Shown: positions 7,328-15,483 of the stretch, piece by piece | Numbering within the stretch: the first letter of the stretch is position 1 | Layout: the number at the start of each line of letters is the position of its first letter | Assembly: GCA_903831295.1 (NCBI GenBank) | Contig: CAIKXA010000005.1 | Location: 1 to 51,335, forward strand | DNA from: an uncultured bacterium | GTDB lineage: Bacteria > Planctomycetota > Phycisphaerae > Phycisphaerales > SM1A02 | Reading direction: 5' to 3' | Length of the DNA stretch: 51,335 nucleotides | Position numbers and translations under genes: made by a program | Notes under the pieces: generated by a model | Databases searched by the model: none | Told to the model about the DNA's origin: nothing | Seen by the model: the letters and a program-made list of their open reading frames with translations, nothing else

Positions 7328-9343
7328 ATGCCCCGCAATATTCCAGTTGGTAACGGTGACATGTTGGTCGCCTTTGACGACCTCTATCGCATTCGCGATT
7401 TGTATTGGCCGCATGTTGGCCAACCAAACCACACCTGCGGACACTTGCAACGCTTTGGTGTTTGGGCCGACGGACAATTTGCGTGGATGGACAGTCCAGG
7501 CTGGTCGCGCAATTTTTCCTACAAGCACAACACGTTGCTGACCGAGGTGCGCTTGCGCAACGATCGCCTTGGCCTGGAGTTGGTGTGCCACGACGCGGTG
7601 GACTATTGGAGCCCGGTGTATTTCCGCCAAGTGATTGTTAAGGATCTGTGGAATCGCCCGCGCGATGTGCGCGTGTTTTTTCATGCGGATTTAAGCGTGA
7701 ATGAAAGCCCCGTGGGCGACACCGTTGCCTTTGATCCGCAAACTGGCGGCTTGATTCACTACAAAAACGATTTCTACTTTTTGTTCAACGGCAGCCATCC
7801 TGCGGGCGTTGGCGTGACCACCTATGCCACGGGCGCTAAAAGAATTGGCGAGGCCGAAGGCACGTGGCGCGACGCGGAGGACGGCATGTTGAGCCGCAAC
7901 AGCATTGCGCAAGGCAGCGTGGACAGCGCGGTTGGTTTCCAACTCACGCTTGCTCCAAATGGCAGCGAGACCTGCGTGTACTGGATCGCGGCCGGAAAAA
8001 GTTACGATGAAGTACACGCGCTGAACAAGAAGGTTTGCGAAAAAACTCCACAGCGCATGCTGGATCGCACCGAGGCCTATTGGCGCCTGTGGTCGCAACA
8101 GGAATTTTCTGGTGCGGATCCGCTTCCAAAACATTTGCAACAATTGCAGACGCGCAGTTTGCTGATCGCTCGCACGCAAATTGACAATGGCGGAGCAATC
8201 ATCGCGGCCAACGATTACGACATCACGCATTTCGCTGGCGACACGTATTCCTATATGTGGCCGCGCGACGGCGCGTTGGTGGCGCAGTCGCTTGTTCTTT
8301 CGGGGCAAAGCGAACTTAGTCGAAAATTTTTCCGCTTCTGCGAGCGCGTGCGCCACCCCGACGGATATTTCCACCACAAATACAACCCAAATGGAACGGT
8401 GGCTTCAAGTTGGCATCCGTGGCTCACGGAAAAGCCCTCGCTGCTGCCCATTCAACAGGACGAAACCGCGCTTATTCCATGGGCTTTACGCCAACATTTT
8501 GTGAAGTTTCGCGATGTGGAATTCATCAAGTCGCTCTACAACCCGCTCATTGTTGACACCGCGAACTGGATGATTTCATATCGCGACCATCACGGTTTGC
8601 CGCTGCCAAGTTGGGACCTGTGGGAGGAGCGCCGCGGAGTGCATTTGTTTACCGTGTGCGCAACCATTGGCGGCTTGCTTGCCGCCAGTCAATTTGCGCA
8701 GGATATGGGCGCGCATGATCGCGCCACCGATTTCAGCGAAGCCGCGGACCGCATGCGCTTGGCCATGTTGAAACACATGTGGGATCCGGAGCGCCGCTTG
8801 TTCGCGCGCACCGCCATCGCCGCCGAAGATGGTTCGTATCGACTTGACTTCACTTTGGACGCGTCGGCATACGCATTGTTCGCATTTGATGTATTGCCCG
8901 CCAATGACTCGCGTGTGTGCGACCACATGCGCGCTATCCGCGATCGCCTTTGGGTGCGCACGGAAATTGGCGGCATCGCGCGTTACGAACGCGACCCGTA
9001 TCAGCAAGTTGAGCACAGGGAACTTGAAAATGTTCCGGGCAATCCGTGGGTGATTTGCACGCTATGGTTCGCGCAGTGGCTTATTGCCAAGGCCAACAAC
9101 ATCGCCGAACTCGATGAGGCTATTCCCTATCTTGAATGGACCAATTGGCGCGCCTCATCCAGCGGTGTCTTGGCGGAGCAATATCATCCTTACACTGGCG
9201 CGCAAATTTCCGTGAGCCCTTTGACTTGGAGCCACGCCACGTTGATCACCACATCCATGCAATATCGACTGCGGCATGCGGAATTATCCGGCGCGCAAAC
9301 CCCCGTTGCGCAACGCGCCACAAGTGATGGCGCGTCCGCATAA
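7328..9343 (+). CDS. glycoside hydrolase family 15 protein (glucoamylase/glucodextranase-like)
   Basis: A 671-residue two-part protein: an N-terminal beta-sandwich-like half (1-250) and a C-terminal (alpha/alpha)6 barrel typical of GH15. Barrel motifs are YSYMWPRDGALVAQ (308-320), PSWDLWEERRG with the likely general acid E433 or E434, and LAEQYHPYTG with the likely general base E617. No signal peptide is visible, so it is probably cytoplasmic and acts on stored glucan, maltodextrin or trehalose-like substrates; the exact substrate cannot be read from sequence. It follows fabF by 27 bases with no clear ribosome site and is probably part of the same transcript. Confidence 0.9.
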   Translation: MPRNIPVGNGDMLVAFDDLYRIRDLYWPHVGQPNHTCGHLQRFGVWADGQFAWMDSPGWSRNFSYKHNTLLTEVRLRNDRLGLELVCHDAVDYWSPVYFRQVIVKDLWNRPRDVRVFFHADLSVNESPVGDTVAFDPQTGGLIHYKNDFYFLFNGSHPAGVGVTTYATGAKRIGEAEGTWRDAEDGMLSRNSIAQGSVDSAVGFQLTLAPNGSETCVYWIAAGKSYDEVHALNKKVCEKTPQRMLDRTEAYWRLWSQQEFSGADPLPKHLQQLQTRSLLIARTQIDNGGAIIAANDYDITHFAGDTYSYMWPRDGALVAQSLVLSGQSELSRKFFRFCERVRHPDGYFHHKYNPNGTVASSWHPWLTEKPSLLPIQQDETALIPWALRQHFVKFRDVEFIKSLYNPLIVDTANWMISYRDHHGLPLPSWDLWEERRGVHLFTVCATIGGLLAASQFAQDMGAHDRATDFSEAADRMRLAMLKHMWDPERRLFARTAIAAEDGSYRLDFTLDASAYALFAFDVLPANDSRVCDHMRAIRDRLWVRTEIGGIARYERDPYQQVEHRELENVPGNPWVICTLWFAQWLIAKANNIAELDEAIPYLEWTNWRASSSGVLAEQYHPYTGAQISVSPLTWSHATLITTSMQYRLRHAELSGAQTPVAQRATSDGASA

Positions 9344-9354
9344 ACAAGCGATAT

Positions 9355-9381
9355 TTGCCTTAAAAACAATCAAAACATAAT
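9355..9381 (+). promoter_or_regulatory. candidate promoter for the cobalamin-binding protein gene
   Basis: TTGCCT at 9355-9360, then a 15-base spacer, then CATAAT (5 of 6 matches) at 9376-9381 in an A-rich stretch. A transcript would begin near 9388, 18 bases before the TTG codon at 9406. The -10 is good and the spacing is slightly short. Confidence 0.4.
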
Positions 9382-9405
9382 TTCAATCGACCCTTTGCGT
9401 GGCGA

Positions 9406-10521
9406 TTGAATCTGCAATTGAGAATTGGCGAACAAACTCAAGTGAAATCTTCCCGACTCGAAGTTGCCCAGATCATTGAGTCATCTAGTCGTGCCATTGC
9501 CACTTGGACTGTTGATCAGCATTACCGAGAAGATGACACTATGGAAATGCGTTACGGCGCGAATGGCCGGCGCATGTGGAACCAAGAAGTACTTTCGCGA
9601 ATTGCCCATCTTGTCGAAGCCGTCGCACTAGGCCGTGAGCAAATTTTTATCAGCAACGCGCAGTGGTCTAGAACCGCGTTCATTGCACGTGAACTCAACT
9701 CCAAAGATCTGGCGCACAATTTAAATTGCATGCGAAGCGTATTGCTCGAACAATTTCCAAAAGTGATTTCGGATTTGACCACGCCAATAATCACCAATGC
9801 CGTTGAACATCTAGCAAAACATGACGAGTGCCTGGATACTCCCTTGACGTATGCCGGACCGTCACGGGATCTTGCCCGCATGTATCTCCTGCACCTGTTG
9901 CGCCGAGATCGCAACGAAGCGGATCGCTTCATTTCGGAACTCTCAGGCAACGGAATTGGCTTCGCCCAAATTTGCGAAGGAATTCTGGTGCCAGCCATGG
10001 CTGAGATTGGCCATATGTGGCACGTGCAAGAAGCCAGCATTGCCGATGAACATTATTGCACCAACGCGACGCTGGGAATTTTGGAGGTGCTTCGCTCCAA
10101 GACCCCCCACAAAGCGCCCAATGGATTTCTCGTGGTATCCGCTTGTGTTGGAGGTGATTTGCATGATCTTGGAATTAAAGTTTTGTCCGCCATTTATGAA
10201 ACTGAAGGCTGGACCGTGGAATGCCTTGGCGCGAACACTCCGGCGCAAGAAATTGCGGACTCCGTGGGGCCGCAGGTTTATCGAGGCGCGGCCGATCTGT
10301 TAGCGCTTAGCGCCACAACAAGTTTGCGCCTCCGTTCCATTCAGAATGCCATCAAGGAAGTGCGCGCCACTCCAACAGGAAGAAATATTCCTATTTTAGT
10401 GGGCGGTCAACCATTTCAACAAATGGATGATCTCTGGCAAGTCGTGGGAGCCAACGCCCAATCTTCAAACGCTTCCGAATCGCTTGAAATAGCCTATCAA
10501 CTTGTGATTCAATCTCGATAA
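9406..10521 (+). CDS. stand-alone cobalamin-binding protein with CarH-type photoreceptor residues
   Basis: Counting from TTG 9406 the protein has 371 residues. Residues 150-235 form a helical cap and 240-371 a B12-binding Rossmann domain: DLHDLG (H253 as expected lower cobalt ligand), ALSATTS near 300 and LVGGQPF near 333. The cap contains W205-H206 followed by E215-H216, i.e. the W-x9-EH signature of adenosylcobalamin photoreceptors. From memory, Thermus CarH uses W131, H132, E141, H142 and H177; all five have counterparts here with near-identical spacing. There is no MerR DNA-binding domain. The first 140 residues are a helical domain of unknown role. GTG 9442 or ATG 9541 are alternative starts. 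It is monocistronic, tail to tail with phoH (4 bases apart). Function as a light or B12 sensor is inference. Confidence 0.88.
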   Translation: MNLQLRIGEQTQVKSSRLEVAQIIESSSRAIATWTVDQHYREDDTMEMRYGANGRRMWNQEVLSRIAHLVEAVALGREQIFISNAQWSRTAFIARELNSKDLAHNLNCMRSVLLEQFPKVISDLTTPIITNAVEHLAKHDECLDTPLTYAGPSRDLARMYLLHLLRRDRNEADRFISELSGNGIGFAQICEGILVPAMAEIGHMWHVQEASIADEHYCTNATLGILEVLRSKTPHKAPNGFLVVSACVGGDLHDLGIKVLSAIYETEGWTVECLGANTPAQEIADSVGPQVYRGAADLLALSATTSLRLRSIQNAIKEVRATPTGRNIPILVGGQPFQQMDDLWQVVGANAQSSNASESLEIAYQLVIQSR

Positions 10522-10525
10522 AGAA

Positions 10526-12025
10526 TCACAACATGTCCGCGGCCAAGCTTGCCAATTCACTGCGCTCCGTGCGGCTGAGCGTGACATGACCCGCGATGCG
10601 TTGTCCCTTCATACGCTCAATCAAGTGCGAAAGACCGTTGCTTGCTGCGTCGAGATATGGATTGTCAATTTGTCCAATATCTCCAGCGAGCACAATCTTG
10701 GTGCCCTCGCCCACTCGACTGACAATGGTCTTCACCTCGTGCGGCGAAAGATTTTGCGCCTCGTCAACGATAATGAACTGATGCGGAATACTGCGACCGC
10801 GGATGTAGGTCAGCGGCTCCATGACTAATTTTCCGCCAGCCACAAGTTGATCCATGCGCTGCTCGGCGGTTTTGCTGTCGGCTTCATTGCCGCTACCGCC
10901 GCGGGTTGAGAGCAAATACGCCACATTGTCGAACACGGGCTGCATCCACAGCGCCAGCTTTTCATCTTTATCGCCGGGCAAAAAACCAATATCGCGGCCC
11001 ATGGGCATGATGGGTCGCGCCACAAGCAGTTTGTCAAAGCGTTCTTCACGCAGCACTTTGTGCATGCCCGCGGCTATAGCCAGCAGAGTTTTTCCGGTGC
11101 CCGCCGCGCCGATCAGCGAGACCAGGCGAACTTCATCATCCAACAACAAATCCATGGCCATAGTTTGTTGCACATTGCGCGCGAGAATTCCATAAATTGG
11201 TTTTCGCGGACCCGTGACTGGAATCAAATGGCCAGTGTCGGAAAGCACTCGGCCCAAGCCCGTGTGGCTTTCGTCGGCGTCATCTTGCAGTACAACAAAT
11301 TGATTGGCCACCAAGTCGTGGGCTTTCAGTTCGCCGCCTTCAATGGTTCGAAAGATCAAGCCTTCCAATTGCTCAATGCTGAGTTGGCGCTCTTGATAAA
11401 GCTCGTCAATGGTTGCGCTGGGACAACTCAACATGGCGTATCCGCCGTAAAGCCAATCGGCGTCCACGCGGTCGGCCTCAAAGTCCTCGCTTGGAATATC
11501 CAACGCGTCGCACTTCACGCGAGCGTTGATGTCCTTGGAGATAAAAATTGTCCGCAGACCACTGGCATGCAACCGATGCGCCACGCCAAGAATTTTGTTG
11601 TCGGCCACATCAAGGTCAAGCGCGAAAGGTGTTTTTAAATCGCAACGTTCAATGCGGATGGAACCGCCTTGCTCGTTCCACACCACGCCCTCAAAGAGCC
11701 TTCCAATTGAGCGCATCTTGTCCAAACGGCGAATCACGCTGCGGGCATTTCGCCCAGTTTCATCGTTGTTTTTCTTGAAATGATCAAGTTCCTCAATCAC
11801 TTGAAGGGGAATCACTACCTCGTGTTCCTCAAACTTGAACAATGCGTTGGGATTGTGCAACAACACATTCGTGTCAACCACAAAGTGTTTGCGCAGGTCC
11901 GCGGCGGAACCCGACCCCACTTGAATTTTTGTTGTAGGCGCACCCACGGAATCCGCGGATGGCTTGGATTTGTCGGACTTGGTTTCAGACGGCGTCCGCG
12001 ATGCGGAAGACGAAGAATTCTTCAA
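10526..12025 (-). CDS. PIN domain-PhoH family ATPase
   Basis: A two-domain protein: N-terminal PIN nuclease-like domain (about 45-190; acidic D51 in VVDTNVLL, E79 in VIEELD) and C-terminal PhoH ATPase (about 270-499) with Walker A GAAGTGKT at 306-313 and Walker B FIIVDEAQN at 417-425. Family members are thought to act on RNA as nuclease-helicases. The first 40 residues are Ser/Lys-rich. The start chosen is TTG 12025, with GAAGGGA 9 bases upstream, giving 499 residues; an upstream TTG at 12079 would add 18. Its stop faces the B12 gene stop at 4 bases. It is divergent from the BI-1 gene across a 230-base gap containing an AT-rich palindrome near 12139-12160. Confidence 0.92.
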   Translation of the reverse strand: MKNSSSSASRTPSETKSDKSKPSADSVGAPTTKIQVGSGSAADLRKHFVVDTNVLLHNPNALFKFEEHEVVIPLQVIEELDHFKKNNDETGRNARSVIRRLDKMRSIGRLFEGVVWNEQGGSIRIERCDLKTPFALDLDVADNKILGVAHRLHASGLRTIFISKDINARVKCDALDIPSEDFEADRVDADWLYGGYAMLSCPSATIDELYQERQLSIEQLEGLIFRTIEGGELKAHDLVANQFVVLQDDADESHTGLGRVLSDTGHLIPVTGPRKPIYGILARNVQQTMAMDLLLDDEVRLVSLIGAAGTGKTLLAIAAGMHKVLREERFDKLLVARPIMPMGRDIGFLPGDKDEKLALWMQPVFDNVAYLLSTRGGSGNEADSKTAEQRMDQLVAGGKLVMEPLTYIRGRSIPHQFIIVDEAQNLSPHEVKTIVSRVGEGTKIVLAGDIGQIDNPYLDAASNGLSHLIERMKGQRIAGHVTLSRTERSELASLAADML

Positions 12026-12257
12026 GAGGCAAAGTCCCTTCGAAAAAGTGCGCAGCAGAGTGGAAGCACCACAAGTCAATCAACCACCCGACATACTAGA
12101 GTGGATTCGAATTGCCCCTGAGTCAAGTTCGTGTGAACTTTATATTTTAAAAATATAAATTTTCTTGCGCCCCGCAAACCGCCGCGTTTTGAAAGGGTCG
12201 CCCCAAGAACGTTCATGCATTGCATTTGGTGGCTAGAATGCCTGACAAGGAGAACTC

Positions 12258-13076
12258 ATGTCCATTTTAAGATCATCCAATCCGATTCTTGCCGAAGGCC
12301 GACTTGAAGAAGCTTTGCGAAGCTCTCCAAATTCACAAGCCACCGTCACAGTTGCTGGAGTTGTAAATAAGACCACGCTTTGCCTCGCAGTGGCCGTTGT
12401 GTTTGGCGCGTTGGGCAACGCATTTGTGACGGCCAATCCAAGCTCCGTATTTATGGTGAGCATGGCGTCGTTTGTAGTTTCCTTAGGAGTTGGATTCGCC
12501 TTGTTTGGCCGCCCAAGTTGGGCGATATTTCTGGCGCCAATTTATGCGGCGGTGCAAGGATTTTTCATGGGCGCGGTCGGAGTTGTGCTTGACACCATCC
12601 TAAAATCAAAGGGCATCGCACTCACGGGTGGCATCGCGCTGCAAGCATTCATCATGACCGCGGGCGTGGCGTTGACTTGCCTCATTCTGTACCGTAGCGG
12701 CGCCGTGCGCATCACTCAACGCGGCGCGTTTATTTTGTGGGCGTGCGTGCTTGGAATTGGCGTGACCTATTTGATTTCATTTGTACTCAGCCTGTTTGGT
12801 GTGGCCACTCCGTTCATCTCGTTGCCAAATCAAACTGGTGGTTCAACGGGCGCTTACATTGGCCTTGCCATTAACGGACTCATTCTGGTGGTGGCGGCGT
12901 TTACTTTTATCGCCGACATTCAACAAGTTGATCAGGCTGCCAAAGAAGGTGCGCCAGCGAGTAGTGAGTGGTATTTGGCGTACGGCCTGACCGTCAGTTT
13001 GGTGTGGATTTATTTTGAGTCAATGAAAATTATTTTCCGCCTAGCCATGATCTTTGGCGGCGGAAAGCGGGATTGA
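12258..13076 (+). CDS. Bax inhibitor-1/YccA family membrane protein
   Basis: A 272-residue multi-spanning protein with about seven hydrophobic segments: after a 45-residue soluble N-terminus they run from AVAVVFGALGNAF to the final IYFESMKIIFRLAMIFGG. Loop sequence FTFIADIQQVDQAAKEG and the terminal SLVWIYFE..KI match the BI-1/YccA (TMBIM) family, whose members include pH-sensitive calcium leak channels; the role in this organism is unknown. AAGGAGA sits 6 bases before the ATG, and TAGAAT at 12234-12239 could be its -10. It is divergent from phoH and 33 bases ahead of the NIF3 gene. Confidence 0.9.
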   Translation: MSILRSSNPILAEGRLEEALRSSPNSQATVTVAGVVNKTTLCLAVAVVFGALGNAFVTANPSSVFMVSMASFVVSLGVGFALFGRPSWAIFLAPIYAAVQGFFMGAVGVVLDTILKSKGIALTGGIALQAFIMTAGVALTCLILYRSGAVRITQRGAFILWACVLGIGVTYLISFVLSLFGVATPFISLPNQTGGSTGAYIGLAINGLILVVAAFTFIADIQQVDQAAKEGAPASSEWYLAYGLTVSLVWIYFESMKIIFRLAMIFGGGKRD

Positions 13077-13109
13077 TTCTAAGCGCGCATACATCATGAA
13101 AGTTGATCC

Positions 13110-13991
13110 ATGATTGGTGAACTTGTGCTAGCCATGGACGCCGTAGCGCCACGGCATCTTGCGGCAACGTGGGACAACACTGGCTTGCTTCTTGGCGATC
13201 CATCGCGTTTGCTTCGGCGCGCCTTGCTCACGATTGATCTAACCAACGACGTGCTTGATGAAGCGATTGCGGCCAAATGCGAGGCGATTATTGCGTATCA
13301 CCCGCCTATTTTTGAGCCGCTGAAACAACTCACAGCCATGCACGCGCATGAGCAAATCCTGCTGCGTTGCGCGGAAAACAAGATCGCTATTTTGTCGCCG
13401 CATACGGCGCTCGATGCCGTGCGTGGCGGAATGACAGATTGGTTGGCTGACAAGATTGATGCGGGTGCGCGCGTGGCGTTGGAACCAGCCGCACACTTAA
13501 ATTCTCCAGGGACGCAAGTGAATTTTGCGCACACGTCGGCGCGAGAACAACATCAAACGCTAAAAAAAGATCAAGGTCAAGATCGAGTTCAGGGCCAAGG
13601 CCAAGGTCGGGCGCTCACGCTCATCAAGCCGCGGACAACCAACGCTATCGCAAAACAACTTCGAACCTCGCTGCGACTTTCCGCTGGCGATGTTGCGTAT
13701 TGCGAATTGCAAAAGTCACGCCGGCATAAATGCGTCGCGGTTGTTCCTGGCTCAGGAGCCAGCTTGCTGGCACTGGCAATCGAAGCCGGCTGCACGCTTA
13801 TGGTCACCGGCGAGGCCAAGCACCACGATGTGATCCACGCGCGTGAAATGAATTGCGACATGATTTTGCTTGGCCACACAAATTCCGAGCGTGGGTTTAT
13901 GCCGCACTTTGCCAAACAATTGCAACCACATGTGCCGCAGGTGCGTTTGTTGGTGAGCAAGCGTGATCGACATCCGCTTCACAGCGCATAG
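13110..13991 (+). CDS. NIF3-like dinuclear metal protein
   Basis: NIF3/YbgI/YqfO family, often annotated GTP cyclohydrolase 1 type 2; the physiological reaction is not settled. The metal-binding sequences are present: AYHPPIF (about 66-72), HTALDAVRGGM (about 97-107) and, at the C-terminal end, TGEAKHHDVI plus LGHTNSERG, giving the His/Asp/Glu ligands of the two-metal site. Start motif WDNTGLLLGD is typical. At 293 residues it is near the short form, but the region linking the two halves has a Gln/Gly/Lys-rich insert (about residues 150-170), which at DNA level is a run of GGTCAAG/GGCCAAG repeats. Confidence 0.9.
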   Translation: MIGELVLAMDAVAPRHLAATWDNTGLLLGDPSRLLRRALLTIDLTNDVLDEAIAAKCEAIIAYHPPIFEPLKQLTAMHAHEQILLRCAENKIAILSPHTALDAVRGGMTDWLADKIDAGARVALEPAAHLNSPGTQVNFAHTSAREQHQTLKKDQGQDRVQGQGQGRALTLIKPRTTNAIAKQLRTSLRLSAGDVAYCELQKSRRHKCVAVVPGSGASLLALAIEAGCTLMVTGEAKHHDVIHAREMNCDMILLGHTNSERGFMPHFAKQLQPHVPQVRLLVSKRDRHPLHSA

Positions 13992-14115
13992 AAAGAACTA
14001 GAACGCAAACTCGCCGTGCGGATGTTGCGCTTCTGAGCCGCGGCGGAATTTGTTTGAGTTGCCCACTATTGAACGCCAACAAAATGCCGCGCGGTTCTGG
14101 CGCGCATGCGTAAAC

Positions 14116-15123
14116 TTATTTTGCTTCACTCAATGTTTCACGAGCCAGCAAAGCCGCGCCCAACATTCCGGCGTCGTCGCCCAATTGGCTTGGAACAATC
14201 TCGCAGCGCTGCAATGTTTGTGGAAAAACCACGCGCTCAAAACTCTCGCGCACTCGATAAAGATAAGGTTTTCCAAGCGCCTCAGAAACGCCGCCGCCCA
14301 ACACCACGGTTTGCAAACTCATCACGGTGATCAGATTGGCGATAGTCAAACCCAGCAATTCGGCCGAGGCATCCACAACCTTTCGAACAAGCGGATCGCC
14401 CTTGGAATAGCACTCCGCCAGCACGCCGCTTCCAATCGCGGATGGATCGGGCTTTCCTTCGTCGTCTTTTTCCCGGTTCAAAAACTCACGCAACATGCTG
14501 TCGGGATAATGCCCAAGCAACATCATCATGCTGCGCACCAAAGCGGTGCGGCTGCAGTGATCTTCAAGAGTTCGATGGCCTGGACCAGCGCCCGGGAAAA
14601 GCACAACGTGTCCAACTTCACCCGCGGTGTGAAATGGACCGCGCCACAATTTTCCATTGAGAATCATTCCGCCACCAATGCCGGTGCCAATCCACATGGC
14701 CAACAAATCGCCGCGATTTTTACCCGCGCCCAAACGGCTTTCGCCAAACGCCGCGACATTCACATCGTTGTCCACCACCACCGGCATGTTCAACTTTTTA
14801 GACATGATGTCGCGCAGCGGAACTTTTTTCCATCCAAGATTGCCCGCGTGAATCACGCTGCCCTTGTCCCAATCCACGGCGCTTGGCGCTCCAATGCCGG
14901 CGGCCTCAATATCTTTCATGGAAAGCTTTGCGTCTTCGCACGCGCGCTCAATACCTTCAACCATGCGAGTGAGGACTTTCTCGCGGCCCTCGGCGGCCTT
15001 GGTCTTGCGGCGCGAGCGCCCAACAATTTTTCCTTTTTCGTCAATCACGCCAATGCTCATGTTGGTGCCGCCTAAATCCACGCCAACAATTGGACCAGCG
15101 AAACGTTGTTTGCGATCTGCCAT
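14116..15123 (-). CDS. ROK family sugar kinase (glucokinase-like)
   Basis: A 335-residue ROK protein: phosphate loop GVDLGGTNMSIGVID at the N-terminus, AGIGAPSAVDWDKG, VDNDVNVAAFGE with the catalytic Asp, WIGTGIGGGMILNG and GEVGHVVL. Usual ROK proteins follow GH with a CxCGxxGC zinc site; here that place reads GAGPGHRTLEDHCSR, with a single Cys, so the zinc site is absent or rebuilt. The likely role is ATP-dependent phosphorylation of glucose or a related sugar; regulator function is unlikely because there is no HTH. The gene is divergent from gatC, 48 bases apart. Confidence 0.9.
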   Translation of the reverse strand: MADRKQRFAGPIVGVDLGGTNMSIGVIDEKGKIVGRSRRKTKAAEGREKVLTRMVEGIERACEDAKLSMKDIEAAGIGAPSAVDWDKGSVIHAGNLGWKKVPLRDIMSKKLNMPVVVDNDVNVAAFGESRLGAGKNRGDLLAMWIGTGIGGGMILNGKLWRGPFHTAGEVGHVVLFPGAGPGHRTLEDHCSRTALVRSMMMLLGHYPDSMLREFLNREKDDEGKPDPSAIGSGVLAECYSKGDPLVRKVVDASAELLGLTIANLITVMSLQTVVLGGGVSEALGKPYLYRVRESFERVVFPQTLQRCEIVPSQLGDDAGMLGAALLARETLSEAK

Positions 15124-15171
15124 GTAAAGAATCTAACCGACCTTGCGCCACGCTTGGTTACACTCAAACGC

Positions 15172-15483
15172 GTGACAGAGAAACACACACTTTCGATCGA
15201 GGAAACAGCGCATGTGGCCAAATTGGCGCGGCTCGAAATTGCGCCCGCGAAACTGGAACAGTACCGCGGCGAGCTGGCCAATGTCCTAGGCCATGTGGCC
15301 AAGTTGAAGTCCATCAACGTGGATGGCATTGAGCCGCTCACAAGCCCTGTGGATTCAACCAACCGACTTGCCGCCGACCAACCTGGTGCCACGCTTTCAT
15401 TGGAAGAATTATTTATGAACGCCCCCGCAGTTGAAGGACGCTTCATCGCGGTTCCAAAAGTTTTGGCGGAGGAAAATTCATGA
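15172..15483 (+). CDS. gatC: Asp-tRNA(Asn)/Glu-tRNA(Gln) amidotransferase subunit C
   Basis: Small stabilising subunit of the GatCAB amidotransferase that makes Gln-tRNA(Gln) and/or Asn-tRNA(Asn) from mischarged tRNA. From GTG 15172 it is 103 residues. Family sequence IEETAHVAKLARLEI is followed by GVEPL-type IDGIEPLTSP with VDSTNRLAADQP, which wraps GatA. In-frame sequence continues upstream to 15106 but would overlap the divergent kinase gene and has no family match. The last four bases overlap the gatA start (ATGA). Confidence 0.92.
   Translation: MTEKHTLSIEETAHVAKLARLEIAPAKLEQYRGELANVLGHVAKLKSINVDGIEPLTSPVDSTNRLAADQPGATLSLEELFMNAPAVEGRFIAVPKVLAEENS

Noticed and set aside
9344-9405. Possible cobalamin riboswitch before the B12-binding gene
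   Set aside because: The gap is only 62 bases and contains no B12 box; too short for the element.
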